Source: Chitinophaga solisilvae (lineage in GTDB: Bacteria > Bacteroidota > Bacteroidia > Chitinophagales > Chitinophagaceae). From it: 64,000 nucleotides of DNA. A program made the translations under genes and the position numbers. This document shows positions 54,524 to 63,956 of the stretch, one piece after another. The notes below the pieces were generated by a model. The model ran no database searches. It was not told the origin of the DNA and saw only the letters and a program-made list of their open reading frames with translations. How positions within the stretch are numbered: position 1 is the stretch's first letter; every line of letters starts with the position of its first letter. The stretch covers positions 62,001 through 126,000 of the forward strand of contig NZ_JAABOK010000014.1 of NCBI RefSeq assembly GCF_009928525.1, read 5' to 3'.

Positions 54524-55609
54524 TTATAACATGGAAGAAATAATCCGGTGGAAATGATGCGTCCCCTGTTCCCGCGTAACGGAATACCGTCCCTGCTCGT
54601 AGAACCGGGAACGGATGCCCCGCTGCACGGATTTCACAATGGCCTCATCTTCCAGTTCCACTTCGTCCAGCGCAGCGCCGGCGCCGGTATCCAGCTTATC
54701 CGCCTTCCAGATATAGGTCAGGAATTCCACCTCGCAGCGATCCGGCCCTTTGGGTTTCACGATGTTGATGCTCAGGCCCCAGGGGTAAAAATTGAACATC
54801 ATATTGGGGAAGATAAAAAAGTAATATGCGGCTACCTTCTTGCCGTAATCAGGAGAAGACGGCGGCAGACTGAAACAGTCTTCTTCATCCTTCGCAATGC
54901 CCAGCTGCAGACTGGATAACGGGAATAGCTCGGTGGTATAATGGCCGAAGTCAATCACCGTATTCAGTCCGGCATGTACAAAAGGTATATGAAAGCCTTC
55001 CAGGTAATTTTCGCAGTAGAGTGCCCAGTGCGCTTCCACCTGGTAGGTGCGGGAACGTTCCCGGCTATACGTAAATTCATGCAGGGGCAGCCAGCTGATT
55101 CTATCGGTCATATCCTGCAGGTACGGCTTCCAGCCGGCTGCACGGTCCAGCGAGGTGAAAAGCAGCGGCCCCAGCTGCAGGAGCGGAAAAGCAGGCAGGC
55201 TATCTGACGCAGCCGGAAAGTTCCTGACCTCTTTAAACTCCGGCATGCTGTGAAAGCTGCCGTCCTGTTTAAATATACGCCCGTGGTACGGACAACGCAG
55301 CTGCGCGGCCTTACATCGCTCCTGCACCAGGATAGCTCCCCGGTGCGTACATACGTTACTCAGACAATGCAGTTCACCTGCCGCATCGCGGGTAAGCAGC
55401 AAGGGTTCATCCATATATCCTTCCAGCAGGGTAAAAGGATGACACTGACCGTTCTCCTGCAGGTTACCCGCATCGCCGGCCAGCTGCCAGGAAGGGAAAA
55501 AGATTTTGCTGCGGCACAGATCATAGATGCCGGGGTCAGTATAAAAAAAACTGTGCAGGGTTTTGGCGGCCGCTATATCAGGGTCTACATGAAACAAGGA
55601 CATAGACAA
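54524..55609 (-). CDS. Rieske non-heme iron oxygenase, alpha subunit-like
   Basis: 361 residues. The Rieske 2Fe-2S ligands are C87-T-H89 and C106-PY-H109. The mononuclear iron site follows in NYLEGFHIPFVH. Length and the C-terminal sequence EDEAIVKSVQRGIRSRFYEQG resemble choline-monooxygenase- or carnitine-type oxygenases more than aromatic dioxygenases. No separate reductase gene is seen nearby. Together with the permease 9 bp downstream it may form a catabolic pair; substrate is inferred only in general terms (a small amine or aromatic acid). Confidence 0.88.
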   Translation of the reverse strand: MSMSLFHVDPDIAAAKTLHSFFYTDPGIYDLCRSKIFFPSWQLAGDAGNLQENGQCHPFTLLEGYMDEPLLLTRDAAGELHCLSNVCTHRGAILVQERCKAAQLRCPYHGRIFKQDGSFHSMPEFKEVRNFPAASDSLPAFPLLQLGPLLFTSLDRAAGWKPYLQDMTDRISWLPLHEFTYSRERSRTYQVEAHWALYCENYLEGFHIPFVHAGLNTVIDFGHYTTELFPLSSLQLGIAKDEEDCFSLPPSSPDYGKKVAAYYFFIFPNMMFNFYPWGLSINIVKPKGPDRCEVEFLTYIWKADKLDTGAGAALDEVELEDEAIVKSVQRGIRSRFYEQGRYSVTREQGTHHFHRIISSML

Positions 55610-55766
55610 TGTTTGTTCAGGAAGTTAAGCATAATTTCCCTGGAAATCTATACCGGCGGGGGGCGTGCTGTACAATAAAATCATACCTTTATACTATTGC
55701 CATTACAGGGCTGACCACCTGTAATCAACGTGAATGTTTATTTGTGGATTAATTTTTTTCGCATAG

Positions 55767-56141
55767 ATGAGGGCGACACAACTGTTGATTTTATCCCTGG
55801 CTTACCTTGCCGGCATGTATGGAGTACTGATGATGCTGATCACGTGGTTTTATGACCTGAATACTACCGTAAGCGCATTGGCTATGATACCGTTTGTTTG
55901 GCTGCTGCTGACGGTCAGTTACCGGTTAACCGGTACCGTTATACGTAGGTTGAACCAGCTTCACACCTTCAAGGGGTCCTTTATATGGATAATCCCAATC
56001 ATCTCATTATCAGGCATTTTCATAACCTTATTTATCATTTGGCCTTCACTGGATTTAACCCGCTGGACAGCACTGGCAAAGGTACTGACCTTCCTGGTTA
56101 CTGCCGGTATGATACCTGCCAGAATGATAGCCGGACGTTAA
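55767..56141 (+). CDS. small integral membrane protein, unknown function
   Basis: 124 residues, about four membrane segments (LLILSLAYLAGMYGVLMMLI, ALAMIPFVWLLLTVSY, FIWIIPIISLSGIFITLFII, LAKVLTFLVTAGMIPA). No motif recognised. Convincing codon use and its own start after a promoter-like AT-rich stretch. It precedes the PhzF gene by 47 bp in the same direction. Confidence 0.65.
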   Translation: MRATQLLILSLAYLAGMYGVLMMLITWFYDLNTTVSALAMIPFVWLLLTVSYRLTGTVIRRLNQLHTFKGSFIWIIPIISLSGIFITLFIIWPSLDLTRWTALAKVLTFLVTAGMIPARMIAGR

Positions 56142-56188
56142 AAAAGAGTGGTCAGAAGTATTGTACATTTATACTTTATAAGAACACC

Positions 56189-56977
56189 ATGCAACTCCCG
56201 TTTTATCAGATTGATGCCTTTACAGATACTTTATTCGGCGGTAACCCGGCCTGTGTCATACCACTGCAGCAATGGCTGCCGGATGAAATGCTGCTGAAGA
56301 TAGCCCGCGAGAATGCGGTAGCTGAAACAGCGTTCTTCCTTCCGCAGGGCGATGATTTCGCGCTGAGGTGGTTTACGCCTGAAATTGAGATGGACCTATG
56401 CGGCCACGCCACGCTGGCAACGGCACATGTGATTATCTCCCTGCTGCAGCATTCTTCCCGCCGCCTGTTGTTCAACTCCGCCAGCGGTCCGCTGGAAGTG
56501 GAAGCAGACGGCGACCTGTATACCCTTCGCTTTCCTTCCCGTAAACCCGTGCCCGCCGTACTGCCGGAGGCCATCAGCCGTTCTCTCGGTAAGCAACCGC
56601 TGGAAGTGTGGAAGTCCAGGGACTATATACTCGTCTATGCAACGGAAACGGATATACGGGAAATGAAGCCTGACCGGCAGGTGATGGACCAGATCAACCT
56701 GGACCCCGGCGGGGTGGTGATTACGGCTCCGGGGGTGCATTGTGATTTCGTATCCCGCTATTTCACACCGCAGGCTTCCATCTTTGAAGATCCTGTCACC
56801 GGCTCCGCGCATTGTTCCCTGATTCCCTACTGGAGCGGGCGGCTGGGCAAACGGCAGCTGACAGCCATGCAGCTGTCGGACCGCGTAGGTACGCTGTACT
56901 GCGGCGATCATGATACTGTTGTTACCATTGCCGGCTATGCCCGCACTTACGCAACCGGTTCTATCCGGATCGGGTAA
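56189..56977 (+). CDS. PhzF-family isomerase-like protein
   Basis: 262 residues from the ATG at 56189 (MQLPFYQIDAFTDTLFGGNP); the longer frame from 55985 overlaps the membrane-protein gene and has no family character upstream. The PhzF/DapF-like fold is shown by FGGNPACVI, the catalytic Glu E46 in NAVAETAFF, the DLCGHATLATAH segment and EDPVTGSAHC. Proteins of this family isomerise substrates such as dihydrohydroxyanthranilate, but most members outside phenazine clusters are uncharacterised, and no phenazine genes are present here. Confidence 0.9.
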   Translation: MQLPFYQIDAFTDTLFGGNPACVIPLQQWLPDEMLLKIARENAVAETAFFLPQGDDFALRWFTPEIEMDLCGHATLATAHVIISLLQHSSRRLLFNSASGPLEVEADGDLYTLRFPSRKPVPAVLPEAISRSLGKQPLEVWKSRDYILVYATETDIREMKPDRQVMDQINLDPGGVVITAPGVHCDFVSRYFTPQASIFEDPVTGSAHCSLIPYWSGRLGKRQLTAMQLSDRVGTLYCGDHDTVVTIAGYARTYATGSIRIG

Positions 56978-56989
56978 ATTCTTCCGTTC

Positions 56990-57502
56990 TTATTTTACCG
57001 GCAGCATATTGTCTGTGTCTACCGGGAAGCTGTCATATTTATGATAGAGCTTTAGGTATTTCTGCGGGTCCACCGGTTGTTCGCTCAGGGTTTCAATCAG
57101 GCCATAGAAGAAGCCTTCGCGGTTTTCGGAGGGATTGAAGATCAGGGTCAGGGTTACCGGCTCCACGGAGTTGTTACGAAATCCGTGGGGGGTAAAGCGG
57201 GGCGCATAGGCTACTCCTCCGGCGGCTACCTCCACCATTTTATCAGCCAGCTGTATGGTGAGCACACCTTTATTGATGATAAAGGCTTCATCCATATACC
57301 GGTGGTAGTGCAGGTTGGCGCCAATGGTGTGCGGCGGCAGCGTAATTTCGTATATACCTAACCGGTTGCCCGATAATTCGCTGGTCACTTTAAACGTGCA
57401 GGAAAATCCTCCCAGCCCTGTTTTCTCCCCTTCTCCGGGTTGTAATATCACTGCTTTGTTTTCCAGCAGGTCGTTAAAGTAATCTTTATGTGTTGCGTTC
57501 AT
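56990..57502 (-). CDS. cupin-domain protein
   Basis: 170 residues from the ATG at 57502 (MNATHKDYFNDLL); the frame from 57556 would add 18 residues without cupin character. The conserved beta-barrel motifs are PPHTIGANLHYHRYMDEAFIINKG (metal-binding His-His-Glu region) and GGVAYAPRFTPHGFRN. A dioxygenase, isomerase or sensing role cannot be decided. Convergent with PhzF; the stops are 12 bp apart. Confidence 0.88.
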   Translation of the reverse strand: MNATHKDYFNDLLENKAVILQPGEGEKTGLGGFSCTFKVTSELSGNRLGIYEITLPPHTIGANLHYHRYMDEAFIINKGVLTIQLADKMVEVAAGGVAYAPRFTPHGFRNNSVEPVTLTLIFNPSENREGFFYGLIETLSEQPVDPQKYLKLYHKYDSFPVDTDNMLPVK

Positions 57503-57913
57503 CTGGTCTTTTTTGTTTGTGAAGACAAAGATCAGCCTGCTGCCATACCCAAACATTTACATATGTTGAGGTTTTCCGAAAAAATATCAATAAATAATAC
57601 CATTCAGACAATCATTTATAAATATATAACAATCAATCAATTATGAAATTCAATTTAATCTTAAAAATTAACCGGGATATTTAATTACAACTTCTACAGA
57701 AAGAAATATATTTATGTTAAATACAATTTGATAACTACTAAATTTTGTTAATCCCACCTATACTGGAAATAATTTTCAATCGGCATCCTAATAATTATTA
57801 AATTAGGGAGAAACAACGATTGGGCAGCTAAACGGACACCCAATCAACAACCAAAGTAACCATATAAAGCCTCTCGGATAACACCTCAATCACACCGAAA
57901 ACTTACAATCTAA
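57503..57913. other. AT-rich intergenic region upstream of the hybrid histidine kinase
   Basis: Between divergent cupin and kinase genes, very AT-rich, no ORF. The promoters of both should be here. I see no clear consensus or repeat. Confidence 0.5.
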
Positions 57914-59731
57914 ATGAAAGAAACAATTGTGTTTTTCACATCGCTCATTCATTCGGGTACCAGTAATTTCTATCCTAAAGAAGACAACTACAGAATCCAG
58001 AAGGTAAACATTACCGCGCTTTTACTGATTTCGCTCAGTTTAGGATTTGGGATCGTGTATTACGTCATGTCGTGGATGCTGATATTACTTGTTTCTGCAC
58101 TTGTGCATGCCGCCCTATTTTCGCTGATACTACTGCTGAACAAAAAGAAAAAGCATACGGCTGCAGGAGTAACCCTGCAAACGATGATTAATTGTTCAAC
58201 GGTATATTACGGATTCATTCTGGCAAAAGCGGTTGATCCGTTATGGCTTACGCTTTTCCTGCTGATATCCTGTCTTTCATTTATTAAAGTAGGGCGGGCC
58301 CAGATCATGTGCATGATCCTGTCAGCCTTATCCCTGGTGTTACTGGAGGTGAACCGGATTTACCCGGTGGTGCCTGCCCTGGATTTCACAGAATCCATGA
58401 CGCAGCTCATTCATTACTGTACAGCATTTACCGTGGTTATACTAACATCTATTTCGTTGGTATCTATTGTATATTATAACGCTAAACTCTTCCGGACTAT
58501 CAAAATGAGAAATGACCAGCTGGTCAGGCTCAATAAGGAATTGCATATCAGCAACAGCCGGTTGGAGGATCAGGTAAAAGAGCGCACGGCCAACCTGCAG
58601 AACGCCGTTATAGCGAAGAATATTTTTGTCAGGGAGCTGACCCACGAGCTGAGAACCCCGCTCAATGCCATTTACAGCATCGCACAGCTCAAGCTGCTGG
58701 CCAAAACTAAAAACAGTATTGAGAAAAAGATAGACGAAGACCTGTTCATTGCCTGCAGAAATCTGCAGAGCCTTATTAATAATACGCAGGATAAATGCAA
58801 GCTGGATACCGGCAACTTCGATGAGGTAAAGAAGGAATCTATTCTCACCTATAGCTGGATCAATAATATTGTCAATATTTACCAGTACTTCGCCAATGAA
58901 AGAAGGGTGAAGATACAGCTGGAGATAGAACAGGATTTCCCGATGGCCATCCTGGAAGACAGCATCAAGCTGACCAAGATTGTCAACAATATCCTCGTGA
59001 ACGCCATTAAGTTTACGCGCGCCAATACGGTCATCCATACACGTATTTACCGGAACAACGGCAGTCAGTGGTGTATTGCCGTCAGGGACCAGGGGGAAGG
59101 CATTCCGGCAGATAAGATTTCCACCATCTTCAAGGAGTTTACCCGCACCACCATCAATTTTGCGGAAGGCAGCGGCCTGGGGCTGAATATAACCCATCAG
59201 CTGGTAAAGATCCTCTGCGGCACCATTGAAGTTTACAGTCAGGAGGGCGAAGGCACGGAATTCGTAGTATCCTTACCGTTAGTAGAATACAAAGGACAGA
59301 TCCAGAGCACGTCTGTGCAGCTGAAAGATAATACCCTGATTTCCTTTGAAGGCAAGAAAGTGCTGCTGGTAGATGATGATGATATGACCAAGCGTTACCT
59401 GTCGCTCTTACTGAGCAAACGCGGGTTCTCCATCATGCATGCGGAAAATGGCCATGAGGCGCTGATAAAGGCCCAGGACCGGCCCGATATTATTATCCTG
59501 GATATGAGCCTGCCGGGCAAATCCGGTCAGGATGTTTTACAGGAGCTGAAAGCCTCTCCTACCCTGAAAGATATTCCGGTGATTGTAGCTTCTGCGGATA
59601 CGGATGAAACGAATATGGAAGAGATTATGCTGGATGGGGCCTGTTCGTATATGGTAAAACCGATCGATTTTCCTATACTCATAGATATTATGGTGAAAAA
59701 CCTGCTGACGGGCGTGATTGTCAGGAACTGA
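57914..59731 (+). CDS. hybrid histidine kinase with receiver domain
   Basis: 605 residues. About the first 190 residues contain five or six membrane segments. A coiled segment leads to the phosphoacceptor H244 in THELRTPLN, followed by HATPase_c (NAIKF, RDQGEGIP, GSGLGLNITHQL). A C-terminal receiver has the phospho-accepting D530 in IILDMSLPG and KPIDFP as its lysine loop. Signal transduction at the inner membrane, with phosphotransfer to an outside partner. Converges on the terpene synthase gene with 29 bp between; no DNA-binding response regulator is present in the window. A link to terpene regulation is possible, not shown. Confidence 0.92.
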   Translation: MKETIVFFTSLIHSGTSNFYPKEDNYRIQKVNITALLLISLSLGFGIVYYVMSWMLILLVSALVHAALFSLILLLNKKKKHTAAGVTLQTMINCSTVYYGFILAKAVDPLWLTLFLLISCLSFIKVGRAQIMCMILSALSLVLLEVNRIYPVVPALDFTESMTQLIHYCTAFTVVILTSISLVSIVYYNAKLFRTIKMRNDQLVRLNKELHISNSRLEDQVKERTANLQNAVIAKNIFVRELTHELRTPLNAIYSIAQLKLLAKTKNSIEKKIDEDLFIACRNLQSLINNTQDKCKLDTGNFDEVKKESILTYSWINNIVNIYQYFANERRVKIQLEIEQDFPMAILEDSIKLTKIVNNILVNAIKFTRANTVIHTRIYRNNGSQWCIAVRDQGEGIPADKISTIFKEFTRTTINFAEGSGLGLNITHQLVKILCGTIEVYSQEGEGTEFVVSLPLVEYKGQIQSTSVQLKDNTLISFEGKKVLLVDDDDMTKRYLSLLLSKRGFSIMHAENGHEALIKAQDRPDIIILDMSLPGKSGQDVLQELKASPTLKDIPVIVASADTDETNMEEIMLDGACSYMVKPIDFPILIDIMVKNLLTGVIVRN

Positions 59732-59760
59732 CAGCTGCCGGCAGCAGGTTCTTTTCTGCA

Positions 59761-60744
59761 TTAATACGGATTGTATCTTGGCGTATCTATAATACTCCAG
59801 TAGAAAAACCCTGCAATCATGGTTTCAAGACCATCGATGTATTTTTTAATTTTTCTGTTGAGATCCTCTCCGAAATCCGCCAGGCGGCTGCGCCGGGTAA
59901 CAAATTCCCGCATTTCTGCATCATGGATGGAAGCGGCCTTCTGAATGGCTTCATTAAGGGAATACTGATGCTGGTGTTTTAACATCATCACCAGGTTATG
60001 TTCATCCCCGTGCTGCAGTTCCTTATTGAGCGAAAAGAGGTCGTTAGCCCAGCATACTACCCTCCTGGCCAGTTCCGTGATATACATGATATCCGGGTGC
60101 TGGAGCACGTACATGGGGAGTTCAACACCTGTAGCCAGTTCATTGATATCCGTACCTATATTGGCTGCGGAAAAGAACTGCCGCATATGCATGTATTGCA
60201 CTACTGCGGGATGATGCTCAGGATGCTTGTTATTGTAGGCTTCCCAGATAGCGGCTTCAAAGGTAGCCTGCACGCTGATCTGGAACTGGGACTGCCAGCT
60301 GGCCCGGGTCATCTTCTGCAGACGGGCGCCTATATCGCTGAGCGCATGAAAGAACTTGTTATCCTTTGGTATCGCATTATTTCTGAGCGCTTCAACAAAT
60401 CCTTCAATGAGCTGTCTGATATAGTTTTCTTCCCGGATATAAGCCGTTGCGGGTGTGACATGATCCAGTTGCTCATCCAGTACGAATAGCCAGCTGTAAA
60501 AATTATCGATGCAGCACAGGAGGTCGAAATCTGCATCCGGCATGGTGCGGCAGGTCATCCAGGCCATTTTGTAAGTGGCAAAATGTTCTTCGGCTTCTTT
60601 TGTTTCCAACAATTGGTAGTCGTGCAGGAATTTATAGGTGTTCGCTGCTACTTTGTCTGTATAAGGGCTGATTCTGGTTGGGAACGGGCAATAGAGCCTT
60701 GGAATGACAACCTTTGCGAAAGTTTCATATGCATTCATAGACAT
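59761..60744 (-). CDS. class I terpene synthase
   Basis: 327 residues from the ATG at 60744 (MSMNAYETFAKVVIPRLYC; a second ATG is at 60738); the ORF upstream to 60960 overlaps the P450 gene and is not used. Metal-binding motifs: D90-EQL-D94, a DDxxD variant with Glu at the second position, and N234-D-LF-S238-LNK-E242, the NSE triad. Size and motifs fit a bacterial sesqui- or diterpene cyclase using farnesyl or geranylgeranyl diphosphate. It lies 26 bp after the P450 gene in one transcript, so the product is likely oxidised. No prenyl diphosphate synthase is nearby. Product cannot be predicted from sequence alone. Confidence 0.9.
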   Translation of the reverse strand: MSMNAYETFAKVVIPRLYCPFPTRISPYTDKVAANTYKFLHDYQLLETKEAEEHFATYKMAWMTCRTMPDADFDLLCCIDNFYSWLFVLDEQLDHVTPATAYIREENYIRQLIEGFVEALRNNAIPKDNKFFHALSDIGARLQKMTRASWQSQFQISVQATFEAAIWEAYNNKHPEHHPAVVQYMHMRQFFSAANIGTDINELATGVELPMYVLQHPDIMYITELARRVVCWANDLFSLNKELQHGDEHNLVMMLKHQHQYSLNEAIQKAASIHDAEMREFVTRRSRLADFGEDLNRKIKKYIDGLETMIAGFFYWSIIDTPRYNPY

Positions 60745-60770
60745 GACAATCGGAAGATTAAAGGAACAGT

Positions 60771-61955
60771 TTACTGCATTACATCGCTTAATTCTTTGAT
60801 CTTTGAGAAAGTGACAGGAAGCGATTGAAATCCGGTGATAATTGTGCTGGGCGTCATTTCCAGCGTTGCGCCCTTTTTGATCTGTACATCCCGGATCCGG
60901 GAGAACACAACATCGAGCGCTATCTGCGTTTCCAGTTTGGTGAGCGGTACGCCAAAGCAATAATGGATACCATGCCCGAAACTCAGTGTGTCTGCAAGAT
61001 TGGGACGATTGAAATCAAAGGTTTCCGGATCAGGGAAAACTTCCGGATCATAATTGCCAGAGATGAGCCATATATTAATGTAGTCTCCTTTTTTAATCTG
61101 CTGCCCGCCCAGTTCCAGGTCTTCTTTAGCCACCCTGGTCATGGATTTGGCAGATGGCAATACCCGCAGTACTTCATTGATGATCTTATCATAATCTTCC
61201 GGATGATCCAGCAGGTGCTGCAGTACTTCCGGATGCTGACAGAAAGTGTACATCACATTTCCGAGCAGCGAGGCCGTGGTTTCAAATCCGGCGAGGAACA
61301 TGCCTACAACGGTTCCCAGCAGATCTTCCTTGCCAAGTCTTTCTCCGTTGACTTCTGATTGCAGCAGGTGGGTGACCAGGTCATCCTGCGGATCATTTCT
61401 ACGCAGCTCCATCATTTTCTCCAGGTAGCCCGCAATGCTTTGCTGCGCAGCAAAAGAGGCTTCCATTTCTTCCATCGTTTTCACATTGGTAACAATGGTA
61501 GTTACCCATTCATGCACCTGTGCATGGTCCTGCGCCGGGATACCCAGTATCTGCGCAATCACGCGGTTGGGAAGTGCGATGGCGAAATCGTGAATAAAAT
61601 CCATCTCACCCTTTTCCAGCCAGGGTTCCAGGATTTCTTCACACTGCTGTTTAATCCAGTCCTTATGCTTTGAAATAACAGCAGGAACAAAAACTTTTGC
61701 TACAAGCGATCGCAGTTTCTTATGATCCGGCGGATCGCTCTGGTTAACATTTCTTCCCATAATATTCTTTCCCAGATCAGGAATGAATAAATTGGAGAAG
61801 TACTGGTAATCACTCAATACCCGCTTTGCTTCCTTATGACGAAACACTTGCCAGGCCCCCTTTACCCCATAATAGAAAACAAATTCAGGATCGTAAAAGA
61901 CAGGATTGTTTGCTCTCATGTCAGCAAACCAGGGAATAGAATTGTGAGAAACCAT
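60771..61955 (-). CDS. cytochrome P450
   Basis: 394 residues, complete bacterial P450. Oxygen-activation motif LAGFETTASL, ExxR in NEVLRVLP, and heme loop FGHGIHYCFG with Cys ligand are all present. It precedes the terpene synthase by 26 bp on the same strand, so it probably oxidises that terpene. Ferredoxin and reductase genes are not adjacent. The start MVSHNSIPWFADMRANNPVFYDPEF aligns with the N-terminus of the broken P450 at 31227-32385 (both start with a short W-x-E/D-M-R motif), and the two share an ancestor. Confidence 0.95.
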   Translation of the reverse strand: MVSHNSIPWFADMRANNPVFYDPEFVFYYGVKGAWQVFRHKEAKRVLSDYQYFSNLFIPDLGKNIMGRNVNQSDPPDHKKLRSLVAKVFVPAVISKHKDWIKQQCEEILEPWLEKGEMDFIHDFAIALPNRVIAQILGIPAQDHAQVHEWVTTIVTNVKTMEEMEASFAAQQSIAGYLEKMMELRRNDPQDDLVTHLLQSEVNGERLGKEDLLGTVVGMFLAGFETTASLLGNVMYTFCQHPEVLQHLLDHPEDYDKIINEVLRVLPSAKSMTRVAKEDLELGGQQIKKGDYINIWLISGNYDPEVFPDPETFDFNRPNLADTLSFGHGIHYCFGVPLTKLETQIALDVVFSRIRDVQIKKGATLEMTPSTIITGFQSLPVTFSKIKELSDVMQ

Positions 61956-62131
61956 ATGCTATGGGTTTTAGTGCGAACAAATCAATAAAAGGTTGACGGT
62001 AGTACGGTTATTCTGGTTTTTCAACTATTGGCAGATAACTTGATGTTAAAGAAAACAAAATTGCAGATACAATGTATAGTTGATATCGCTACGAGGGGTG
62101 TTAATAAGGAGTTAAGCGAAAAGAATTTGTT

Positions 62132-62256
62132 ATTTGATTATTTGGTTATTTGAGATTTGGTTATTTAAAATGCAGCGGAGATCTAAGCAAGTATTTTACG
62201 CTCAGATCTCCGCTGTATTTTAAATAACCAAATCTCAAATAACCAAATAACCAAAT
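62132..62256. repeat. long inverted repeat with tandem-unit outer arms, starting at the stop codon of the GMC gene
   Basis: Arms 62132-62188 and 62200-62256 (57 nt each) are reverse complements with 3 mismatches (two could form G-U pairs in RNA) around an 11-nt loop. The inner part is AGCGGAGATCT with its complement; the outer part is built of TTATTTGGTTATTTG-like units. The right arm's last base, 62256, is the last base of the TAA of the minus-strand GMC gene. It is followed by a mildly T-rich stretch and should end that transcript. Confidence 0.93.
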
Positions 62257-63956
62257 TATAAGTCCTGGCGTTTGAGGAGTGATACGGCGTGGTTGGCGGC
62301 GCGGGCGGTGAGCGCCATGTAGGTCAGCGACGGGTTCTGGCAGGCGGAAGATGTCATGCAGGCGCCGTCGGTAACAAAAACATTTTTCACGGTGTGTACC
62401 TGGTTCCATTCATTCAGGATAGAGGTACCCGGATCTTTTCCCATACGCGCGGTGCCCATTTCATGAATGGCCATACCGGGATAGGAATCCCGGTTGAATG
62501 GTTTTACATTTTTCAATCCGGCTGCTTCCAGCATGGCTGCTGCATCTGCGGCCATATCTTCCCGCATGCGGGTTTCATTATCCTTAAACTCGCAGTTGAA
62601 TTTAAGTACGGGCTGGCCCCAGGGGTCTTTGGTGGTATGATCCAGGGTCACCTGATTATTTTCATAAGGCAGGCATTCTCCGAAGCCCATCAGTCCCATC
62701 TGCCAGGGGCCGGGTTCTGCGATGTAATCTTTGAAAGCTGCACCTATGCCCAGTTCTGCAATGCCTCTTGCCCAGTTGGTACGGCTGCTGTAACCGGTGT
62801 ATCCGAAGCCGCGCAGGTAATTCCGTTTCTCTCCGTGCACATTGCGGAAGCGTGGAATATAAAAGCCGGCCGGGCGTTGGCCATAATAATATTTATCAGG
62901 AAATTCTTCTGAAGTTCCCATAGCACCTACATGGAAATGATGATCCATCAGGTATTTGCCCAGTACGCCGCTGTCGTTGCCCAATCCGTTAGGGAAGCGG
63001 GCGGAGGTAGAGTTGAGCAGCAGAAAGGTGCTGGCCATCGCGGAGGCATTCAGGAAAATAACGCGTGCATAAAATTCGCTGGTTTCTTTCGTATGCTTGT
63101 CGATCACGCGCACGCCGGTGGCTTTGCCTTTCTGCTCATCATAGATGACGGAGCTGACAACGGCATCTGTTACCACCGTGAGGTTGCCTGTAGCGGCAGC
63201 GGCAGGCAATGTGGACGACAGAGAGCTGAAATATGCGCCGAACGGACATCCACGGCTACAGCGGTTCCGGTACTGACATTTGCCCCTGTCTCCTATCGGT
63301 TGTGTAAGATTGGCGGTGCGGAAGATGGTCATTTTACGATCGGGAAAAGCAGATTCGATGCGCCCTTTCACCGCTTTTTCGAAGCAGTTCATTTCCATGG
63401 GCGGCTGAAATTTTCCGTCCGGCAGGTGCGGCAGGCCTTCTGCCTGCCCGCTGATACCGGCGAAGGCTTCTACATGGTCATACCATGGTGCAAGATCCTT
63501 GTAGCGGATAGGCCAGTCAATACCGATGCCTTCCCTGGCGTTGGCTTCGAAGTCGAGATCGCTGAGGCGCAGTGATCCGCGGCCCCACATCAGGGAGCGC
63601 CCACCCAGAATATCACCGCGCATCCAGTCAAAGCGCTTCTCTTCCAGATACGGGCCGTCTTTATCCTTCATCCAGTAAGCCTCATTGAATTCATCATACG
63701 GGCGGTCGCGCACCAGGTGCGGCCGGTCTTCTTTCTGCGTGTTGGTGAGTACGCCGCGGTGCGTCACTTCCCATGGATCTTTGGTGGCGTTCGTATAGTC
63801 TTTCACGTGCTCCAGGTGCCTGCCCCGTTCCAGCACCAATACTTTCAGTCCCTTCTCACACAGTTCCTTTGCGGCCCATCCCCCGGTAATACCCGACCCT
63901 ACTACAATAGCATCAAAAGTATGGGTGGCCGTTGCTTTTATATTCAGATTGATCAT
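62256..63956 (-). CDS. GMC-family FAD-dependent oxidoreductase
   Basis: 566 residues. FAD-binding start FDAIVVGSGITGGWAAKELCEKG, GMC signature region GGRSLMWGRGSLRLS, and C-terminal GTARMGKDPGTSILNEWNQVHTVKNVFVTDGACMTSSACQNPSLTYMALTARAA, where the His/Asn pair of this group sits. A Cys-rich stretch (RGKCQYRNRCSRGCPFGAYF) resembles that of gluconate 2-dehydrogenase-type large subunits of Bacteroidota. The substrate is likely a sugar or polyol. A small subunit would be expected upstream, outside the window. It ends in a long inverted repeat. Confidence 0.9.
   Translation of the reverse strand: MINLNIKATATHTFDAIVVGSGITGGWAAKELCEKGLKVLVLERGRHLEHVKDYTNATKDPWEVTHRGVLTNTQKEDRPHLVRDRPYDEFNEAYWMKDKDGPYLEEKRFDWMRGDILGGRSLMWGRGSLRLSDLDFEANAREGIGIDWPIRYKDLAPWYDHVEAFAGISGQAEGLPHLPDGKFQPPMEMNCFEKAVKGRIESAFPDRKMTIFRTANLTQPIGDRGKCQYRNRCSRGCPFGAYFSSLSSTLPAAAATGNLTVVTDAVVSSVIYDEQKGKATGVRVIDKHTKETSEFYARVIFLNASAMASTFLLLNSTSARFPNGLGNDSGVLGKYLMDHHFHVGAMGTSEEFPDKYYYGQRPAGFYIPRFRNVHGEKRNYLRGFGYTGYSSRTNWARGIAELGIGAAFKDYIAEPGPWQMGLMGFGECLPYENNQVTLDHTTKDPWGQPVLKFNCEFKDNETRMREDMAADAAAMLEAAGLKNVKPFNRDSYPGMAIHEMGTARMGKDPGTSILNEWNQVHTVKNVFVTDGACMTSSACQNPSLTYMALTARAANHAVSLLKRQDL

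Noticed and set aside
58442..59197. 251-codon minus-strand ORF
   Set aside because: It is antisense to the kinase's HisKA and ATPase domains.
60745..60960. N-terminal extension of the terpene synthase frame
   Set aside because: It overlaps the P450 gene and has no terpene synthase character.
62161..62409. 82-codon minus-strand ORF
   Set aside because: It overlaps the GMC gene end and the inverted repeat; it is low-complexity repeat translation.
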